The translations under genes and the position numbers were made by a program. This document shows positions 48,965 through 64,000 of a DNA stretch of 64,000 nt, in pieces. The first letter of the stretch is position 1. Every line of letters starts with the position of its first letter. The notes beneath the pieces are model-generated. The model saw only the letters and a list, made by a program, of their open reading frames with translations. It did not search any database and was not told where the DNA came from. Source of the stretch: Podarcis raffonei (taxonomy: Eukaryota > Chordata > Lepidosauria > Squamata > Lacertidae); contig NC_070614.1 in the NCBI RefSeq assembly GCF_027172205.1, positions 35,904,001 through 35,968,000 on the forward strand. The letters run 5' to 3'.

Positions 48965-49017
<53 letters not shown>
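48961..49017 (+). repeat. (GATA)n microsatellite in the POLR2L 3'UTR
   Basis: About 13 almost perfect GATA units lie between the POLR2L stop codon and its poly(A) signal, so they should be part of the mRNA. Confidence 0.95.
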
Positions 49018-49106
49018 TCTGTCTTCAGATTGTATCCAAACCAGGCACCTCCCACTGGAGGGTGCTATTGTGCAATGGAAGGATTCTGTCTCATTCAGTG
49101 ATGTGC

Positions 49107-49112
49107 AATAAA
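49107..49112 (+). terminator. POLR2L poly(A) signal AATAAA
   Basis: A canonical hexamer about 205 bases after the stop codon. The following 'gagcatggtgcataggagc' and 'ctgtgttcc' provide a GU-rich context downstream. Confidence 0.8.
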
Positions 49113-49129
49113 GAGCATGGTGCATAGGA

Positions 49130-50485
49130 GCACATGCACTGTGTTCCCAAAAGAATGATACTCACAAATCTACTCTTATGTTGTTTTCCGTGGGGTTTTT
49201 GGCGTGGGGGTTGAGCAAAATGATCTTTGGTATTTTGTGGCATATGCTTGTAGAGTAGATTTTACTGTTGCTTTTCATTTTGTCTTAAGCGCTGCCTTCC
49301 TCAGGATTTTAATTTTGAATGAAAGGAGAAACATACTTCATTGTGTTTGGAGCGGTTTATGCAGCCTTGTTTCCCTGCATATAGGCTTGCCCAGGTTTTT
49401 GGAACAATCTTGTGAGATTTGATCAGAACTAGTGTTAAATCAGAACAGACAATACTCTGAACAGTGAATTATTGAAGCAGGCTTTCCAACAGAACAGAGA
49501 GAATGATTTCAGGAGACGTGCCCTTCTAAGAACCATGGGTCCCAGAGTTCCTCAGTTCCTGCAAAAGCGAACAGGGTATGGCAGCAAGAGGGGGAGAGAG
49601 AAGCACCATTTCCCTTAAAAACAAGAAGGCCCCAGAGATTGCAGGAGCCAAGATTTGTAGGCCCTAGGAACATATTACACACAACTCCAATCTTCTTGTG
49701 CGGTTCAAGAGGTTACAAATGCTTTACCCAGGGTCTGTGTTCCTTTTTGGAGAGGCACAGCAGTCTGTGATGTCTTTAGGATATATAGTTTATTTACACA
49801 TATATGCAAACTGTGGCTACTGTGAACCCATGTTGATTTCACAGAATTATGGATGTATGGCACACAACTGATTTCATTGGACTACACGCATGCTAACTAA
49901 AGGATTAGCAGGGACCCAGCTACCACCTCCAAGGAAATTGGCTTTGACGCCACCAAACCTCAAACAAATTTTGGTCTCTTGAATGTATGGACCCCACTTT
50001 AGGGCGGGCGGTAGCTCAGAACTTGCCGGTGTGACAGCCAAGGCTGCCAGTGTGCCTGCGAGTACCTCTTACACCTGCAAAAGGGATCAGTGAATATCCC
50101 CTCAAAAACCGACATGAGAGGCTGTATGCTGTTCCTGCTCAGTTTGTGTTTGCACTGAGATGGCCTTTCCTCCGCCCGCGTTTTGTTGGCTGCAAGAACT
50201 GGGCACCGGCCCTTGCTTCCATTTTGTTCCAGTCTCTTAAATGTATGTGGCAGCCATTTTGTGTTCTACCCATAACCATTTTGTGACTGCTGCCCACTGG
50301 TCCACAAAGGTTGGCAACCACTAACCAGACTAGCTGAAGCCTAGTTAGATAAGTGATTGAACAGGAATTAGTACTGGAAGTAGGCACAGGTAAAACACCC
50401 ATTTATATAAATTAGCATGGCCACACATAAACCTTCCAGAGCTTTCAGAATCAACTTTCAGTGGTGCAGAAGTTAAGCTCAAGAC
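49130..50485. other. Intergenic stretch after POLR2L
   Basis: No conserved exon was found between the POLR2L poly(A) site and the hAT element at 50486. Open frames here are short and have no family resemblance. Confidence 0.5.
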
Positions 50486-50809
50486 CAGGGGTCAGCAAAC
50501 TTTTTCAGCAGGGGGCCGGTCCACTGTCCCTCAGACCTTGTGGGGGGTCAGACTATATTTTGAAGGAAAAAAGAAAATAAATGAATTCCTGTGCTCCACA
50601 AACAAGCCAGAGATGCATTTTAAATAAAAGCTCATTCTGCTCATGTAAAAACACCAGGCAGGCTCCACAAATAACCCAGAGATGCATTTTAAACAAAAGG
50701 GCACATTTTACTCATGTAAAAACACACAGATTCCTAGACGGTCTGTGGGCTGGATTTAGAAGGCGATTGGGCCGGATCCAGCCCCCAGGCCTTAGTTTGC
50801 CTACCCGTG
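50486..50809. mobile_element. hAT-type MITE with perfect 8-bp TSD and internal duplication
   Basis: Ends CAGGGGTCAGCAAACT and AGTTTGCCTACCCGTG are inverted copies. CTCAAGAC is repeated exactly on both sides (50478-50485, 50810-50817). Inside, a segment of about 60 bp ('ccagagatgcattttaaa…ctcatgtaaaaacac') occurs twice. It is non-coding. Confidence 0.9.
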
Positions 50810-50817
50810 CTCAAGAC

Positions 50818-52738
50818 CACCAAAGCCAATTCAGTGTTTAGGTTAGAAGTATCATTCAGGTTTCCAGATTCAATGGTGCACAACAGCAAAATACCACTGA
50901 AACTGCTGATGCTGGCGGAGTTCTGAGGCTTGTTCTAGGCCTGGGTGATAGATTAATATATCACCCAGGACCGGTATGAGCAGACTGCGATGTTGGCTTC
51001 ACCCAGCAGTCTATTGCTGGCGAAACTACTGCTTCGGATTCCCTCTACTAGCAACTTCCTCCATTGAGTGTTTGTGAAACCACCATCCCATTCTGCCCTC
51101 ATAGTGCGCACAGGGAGAAAAAATCTGCATCAGCGCTGATACAGCTTGTTCCTCCCTCTGCATCTTTTGCTCAGCTGAGTGTGCAGTTGCTGCTCCCCTC
51201 TGAGCAGTTAAAGGATCCCCCAGCCTGGCGCTGGCTTCCACACAAGTCGGGGGAGCACCAAGGATGGCGGCTCTGCCGGTGATGGGCTGAAAGTTGCGGA
51301 TGCAGCTTGTTTTTGAACCTGCCTAGGCAGCAGAGTCGAGGATAGGCCCAGTCTACCAGCCTGCCTTTACTAGACTCAAAAACAGGAAGCTAGATTAGGC
51401 TGGACTTTGTTACAGGCAGAGGTCTTTCTCCATTGCCTGCTTAGCTAATCATTTTACCCTGAAATGCCAGAGAATGTGATACCTCTTGCATGCAAATTAT
51501 GAGTACAAGAAGTTCCCTTATACAAAGTCAAACCATTGGCAATATCTAGTGCTGTGCTGTCCACATGGACTGGCTGTGGTTCTCAGAGAGTCCTTCCCAG
51601 CCCTGTACTTGGGGATGCCAGGTACCTCCTGGAAGAAGCACTCTACCACTAAGATATGGTGAAGGCACCTGCCAGTTCACAATTCCCTCCAGGTCCAAAT
51701 TACAGCCTTCTTTGCAGCTGGAACTACCTTCCTCAAAGAGGGGAACACCGCATGGTTCAGCATCACCTCAGCTTCTTAAACCTCTGTTCTCAGTGATGTT
51801 TCATGTAGAGAAGCAGATCTCTGTAAAGCACTCCTTAACAGCTTTGATCAAAATTATACCCTAGGGAAGTCTCCACGGCCCCTTCTGTTCAGCCTCCTTC
51901 ACACCCCTGCCAGAGACCCATAGAACAAAAAACCATGTGACTACATTGGTTCTAAGAAAATCTGGGTTTTGTCAATACCTTTATTACACCAACCATTCCC
52001 ACCAGCGTGCACACTATTTTGTGATCTTTTGATGGGCCTAATAAAGGTACTGTCCTTTTGTGAATTTGAGGTGAGGGAGACATTCCTGTGTCCAGCTCTT
52101 TTGGCACTTTAAAATGGAGTTTTGGACCCTACATCCAAGGTGCAGTGTCGGCTCCCAATCCCAGGATCAGCATTCGTCCCCCGATCCAAATTCTCCCCCT
52201 CCATCTTAAAATCGACAAATAACTGCGTACGCAGTTAACCTTCTTGATAATCTAGGCTCCCCACTTAAAACAGGATTTGTAACAAGAATCTGAAGACACT
52301 GCTGGTGCAATTGGGCCCAAGAACAAGTCACTTGCTGGTCCCATTGGCTTCTGTACCTGGCAGTGGGAACAAGGGGCCTTGTTCTCCATCTCCAGTAACA
52401 TGTCCTGGGATGGCTCTGTAGAGACCACCACTGTATCTGTAACTAGTCCAAAGCCACAGTGTTATGGAACAAAAGCATGTCTTCCTCAATAACCTCATTT
52501 TTGTGTGTGTGGCTGTAAGTTCGGCCTTGTGAGGTTCGACAGCTGGTTCGAGAGACCTACACCTTACGTTGTACTTCTCTTCTGTCCACACAGTTGTTGG
52601 AGGTGGTGTTTTTTTTTTGGGGGGGGGAGAGACATGCAGTGAGGCTGAGCCCAAGGAAAGGGCCCCTCTCTAAATGTAATTCTAAGGCCGGCAGGCAGGC
52701 AAGCAATATGTTTGAGTAAAAGAGGTGGTTTCAACTTC
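50818..52738. other. Intergenic stretch before the PRMT1 3' end
   Basis: It holds one antisense tRNA-type SINE (51495-51670) and a 28-bp palindrome near 50941 ('ctgggtgatag…atatcacccag') that may be a remnant of the hAT family seen at 54038. No exon could be supported. Confidence 0.5.
51495..51670 (-). repeat. tRNA-type SINE (second family), antisense
   Basis: 'cccttatacaaagtcaaaccattgg' through 'gcactctaccactaagatatgg' is the antisense of the family at 5886-6045. Confidence 0.6.
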
Positions 52739-52744
52739 TTTATT
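52739..52744 (-). terminator. Distal candidate PRMT1 poly(A) signal
   Basis: TTTATT (plus) reads AATAAA on the minus strand, about 855 bases past the PRMT1 stop codon. Confidence 0.4.
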
Positions 52745-53198
52745 ATTATTTTTTCCCTCATGAATGTAACCATATAAAAACCATAAGTTATGAAACAGTC
52801 ACACGATGTCAGCTTTCGAAGGGGCAAAGGATTTAAAAAAGAAAAAGAAAAACCCCACACAACTCCCTCCCACAGATCCAAACAGGGAATTGTTAAGGGG
52901 GGGGGGAGTACAAAACCGTCAGTGGGGAAAAAAACTTAACACTCACAAAATGGAGATGCCTTTTCCACCCACACCCCTCCATGTGCCCTCTTGATAAAAA
53001 CCTGTTGGGAACCCCCTCCCCCATTTGGGCACTGGATAGAAGTGTGTACCCTTCAAAAAACTGAGCAGCGTTTACACTGGAGCAGAGGATATTGTCAGGA
53101 GCAGTTACTCCAGAAAACAGGGCAAGAGGAGGAATGAGGATCCTGGGCAACACAGTTTGGCAGGTGATACCAACAATGATTTAACTAACAAAAAAAAA

Positions 53199-53204
53199 TT
53201 TATT
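53199..53204 (-). terminator. Proximal candidate PRMT1 poly(A) signal
   Basis: AATAAA on the minus strand about 395 bases past the stop codon, followed by an A/T-rich tract. Either this or the distal signal could be used. Confidence 0.45.
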
Positions 53205-53598
53205 ATTATTTTTAAAAAAGAAATTCATGATGGAAGTCTGCTGTCGGCACTCGGGCCTCAGAACAAACGGACGGATGGACAAACCACCTGTGTCTTCAGT
53301 TGTGCTAACAGCCTTGGCTCCTGGCCTGGAGGAGGGGAGGTTGGGTGCGGGTGGGGAAGGAAGATTTGAAAATGAGGGGCAACAGGGTTGAGGGGGGGGT
53401 CTTGGCTATTTCCCCCTAGCCTCTAATACTGACCCTCCCCTTGCTGGCCCAGAGTCGCAGCAACAAGGAACTACACAATGAAATGAATTAGTGAGACACC
53501 AACTTAAACAGGACGACAGGGAGGGTTATCTCTGGGTTGCAAGGTCAGTTGGAGGAGGAGGAGGAGGAGAAAAAAAAATCTGGCAAGGGGTGGCTGGG

Positions 53599-62607
<9,009 letters not shown>

Positions 62608-62675
62608 TTAAGGCGAAACAGGCCCATGCAGGCAGGATTTCTCAATATAACAAGTCCCCGTCCCCCCACCCCAAC

Positions 62676-62732
62676 CTCTTCATCAGAGTCACTCCCATCA
62701 GCTTTCATTCTTTTCGTCTTAAGATTCTTCAG
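62676..62732 (-). CDS. Candidate alternative 5' exon of PRMT1
   Basis: On the minus strand an acceptor-like GCTGCCAG at 62733 opens a 57-base segment carrying ATG at 62708 and the frame MKADGSDSDEE. It ends at a weak donor GAG|GTTGGG (62675). Joined to the exon at 62586 it would stay in phase and read DSDEE-VSCTQPE, at the same point where human isoforms read LEE-VSC. The intron would be only 89 bases. No match to known PRMT1 exons is recalled, so this is inference. It could equally be an intronic open stretch. Confidence 0.25.
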
Positions 62733-62737
62733 CTGGC

Positions 62738-62925
62738 AGCAGGGTTGCAATGTTTATAGTTAATTAACAGGTTGGATAAATTCAAAACATTTTACAATAA
62801 AGGTCCCCCTGATTATTTTGGGCTGGGTTACAATGTTTATAGTCAATTAACTCGCTGGATCAATTAACTGGTTGGATAATTTCAAAACATTTTACTGTAA
62901 AGATGACCCCGACAGTATTGGACAG
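62738..62925. repeat. Diverged tandem duplication
   Basis: Two neighbouring copies of 'gggttgcaatgtttatagttaattaac…ttggataaattcaaaacattttac' and 'gggttacaatgtttatagtcaattaac…ttggataatttcaaaacattttac' run head to tail, about 85-100 bp each. The second carries a small internal duplication ('ctggatcaattaa'). Confidence 0.75.
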
Positions 62926-64000
62926 TTTTTTCTTTAAAAAGTCAGTACAACTACTTATAAAAATTCAGACCGGCAAGTGCTGTCTTAACAGGCATTACAG
63001 TCTATATGTAGGAGGAGGAATGCAGCCAGCATCATCTCAGAAGAGGCAACAAACATGCATGAATGAGCTGAAAAGAAATATGCCTTTTTTTCTTTGAGAC
63101 TATTCCTTTAATTCATTTGCACACCTATGCCAATTTAACCAATCGCACAATTAAAATTTCTTCAGTTGTGTGACTGCCTTTGGTAGCAGTATTGATAAAC
63201 CAACTGCTTTATAGTGTCAATTGTTTCTGATCATCACATCTGCAAAAGTAATCCCGTTTTTGAAGGATGAATACATTGGGGGGTTTTTCCCCCAAGGGAC
63301 CAACAGAGCCTTTTGGAAATATCTGCAACTGGTTTTCCTCTCTTCCCCATAAGCTATATATTCCAATTATGCAACAGTTTCTTTATTCTAAGAGCCAGGT
63401 GATATAGTCTTCAGAAGTAACATCTCACCCCAAACTCATGAGTACCACCAGCCCACATGTGCTAATCATTTGTATATTAAAAAGCAAGGGGGGCGGGAGA
63501 GAGAAACTAGCACTTAACAACTTACTTGCAGACACACTTACTATAACTGATTTTTATAAGCCTGAATTTGCAAGCTGTAGGGTCAGCAACTGGTAACCCC
63601 AGGACCAATCTGACCCTGCCAAGAAGGCTATTGGGGACACTGTAGTTGAAACCACCTAGCTGGAGGTTAGCAGCAGCAGGGAATTGATCTCTTTATTCAA
63701 TTGTTGAATTAGGGTGCATATCCTATGCTACGCCAACGACGGGGAGTCAACTTCGTATCTGTGCAGATCCTGATATAGTATTTTACTGAAACGAACCACA
63801 AATACCCAACAAATATATAAGACAGGGCTCTAATGTAGAAGACAGCAGCTCCTGAGGCAGTCTCATGCCCATCCACCAACCACCAGAAATTCTGACACAA
63901 TTCAGAGACTAAACCTCAAACCTATCCTTTTGCTCTTCTGTTATCACCCCAATTACTAGGATGTAGATAAGCTCCTTCAGGAAGGGATCAAGGGTGTTTT
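62926..64000. other. Right edge, probable PRMT1 5' intron
   Basis: No exon, repeat family or promoter was recognised. Because PRMT1 needs upstream exons, this is most simply the beginning of its first long intron. Confidence 0.4.

Noticed and set aside
48961-49017. CRISPR-like array
   Set aside because: This is a 4-base microsatellite with no spacers. Nothing elsewhere in the window has repeat-spacer structure.
49204-49422. 72-codon frame with hydrophobic stretches after POLR2L
   Set aside because: It lies past the poly(A) signal and has no recognised relatives, no promoter or splice context, and ordinary base use.

Overview
The window is vertebrate nuclear DNA, almost certainly from a squamate reptile and perhaps a lacertid-like lizard. 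Split genes with GT-AG introns lie among Sauria-type tRNA SINEs, CR1, L1 and L2-like LINEs, hAT and Tigger-type MITEs and one solo LTR. There is no bacterial, plasmid or CRISPR content.

Five conserved protein genes were reconstructed exon by exon. From left to right they are TBC1D17 (-, 17 coding exons, 7777-24247), AKT1S1/PRAS40 (+, 4 coding exons, 25993-33749), a TSPAN4-type tetraspanin (-, 7 coding exons, 35538-41806), POLR2L (+, 2 coding exons, 48124-48901) and PRMT1 (-, 9 exons seen, 53599-62586, its 5' end lying beyond the window or in an unproven exon at 62676-62732). All exon phases join cleanly, and I saw no frameshift or stop in any host gene.

Layout: 1-7700 is intergenic DNA plus the probable TBC1D17 3'UTR and is full of old repeats. 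TBC1D17 and AKT1S1 are head to head across a GC-rich promoter (about 23.9-25.3 kb) with repeated YY1-like and ETS/GABP-like motifs. AKT1S1 and the tetraspanin are tail to tail, with opposing poly(A) signals 26 bases apart near 35.1 kb. The tetraspanin and POLR2L are head to head but separated by a nearly intact L2-like LINE (about 44.9-46.4 kb). POLR2L and PRMT1 converge across a repeat-bearing gap (49.1-52.7 kb).

Functions: TBC1D17 is a Rab GTPase-activating protein, AKT1S1 an mTORC1 inhibitor and AKT substrate, the tetraspanin a four-pass membrane organiser, POLR2L the zinc-binding Rpb10 subunit shared by RNA polymerases I, II and III, and PRMT1 the main asymmetric arginine methyltransferase. 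They form a conserved neighbourhood, not a pathway. The most notable point is synteny. In human, PRMT1, AKT1S1 and TBC1D17 are on 19q13.33 while POLR2L and TSPAN4 are a pair on 11p15.5. Here that pair, in the same relative orientation, sits between PRMT1 and AKT1S1. I found no wholly new biological system.
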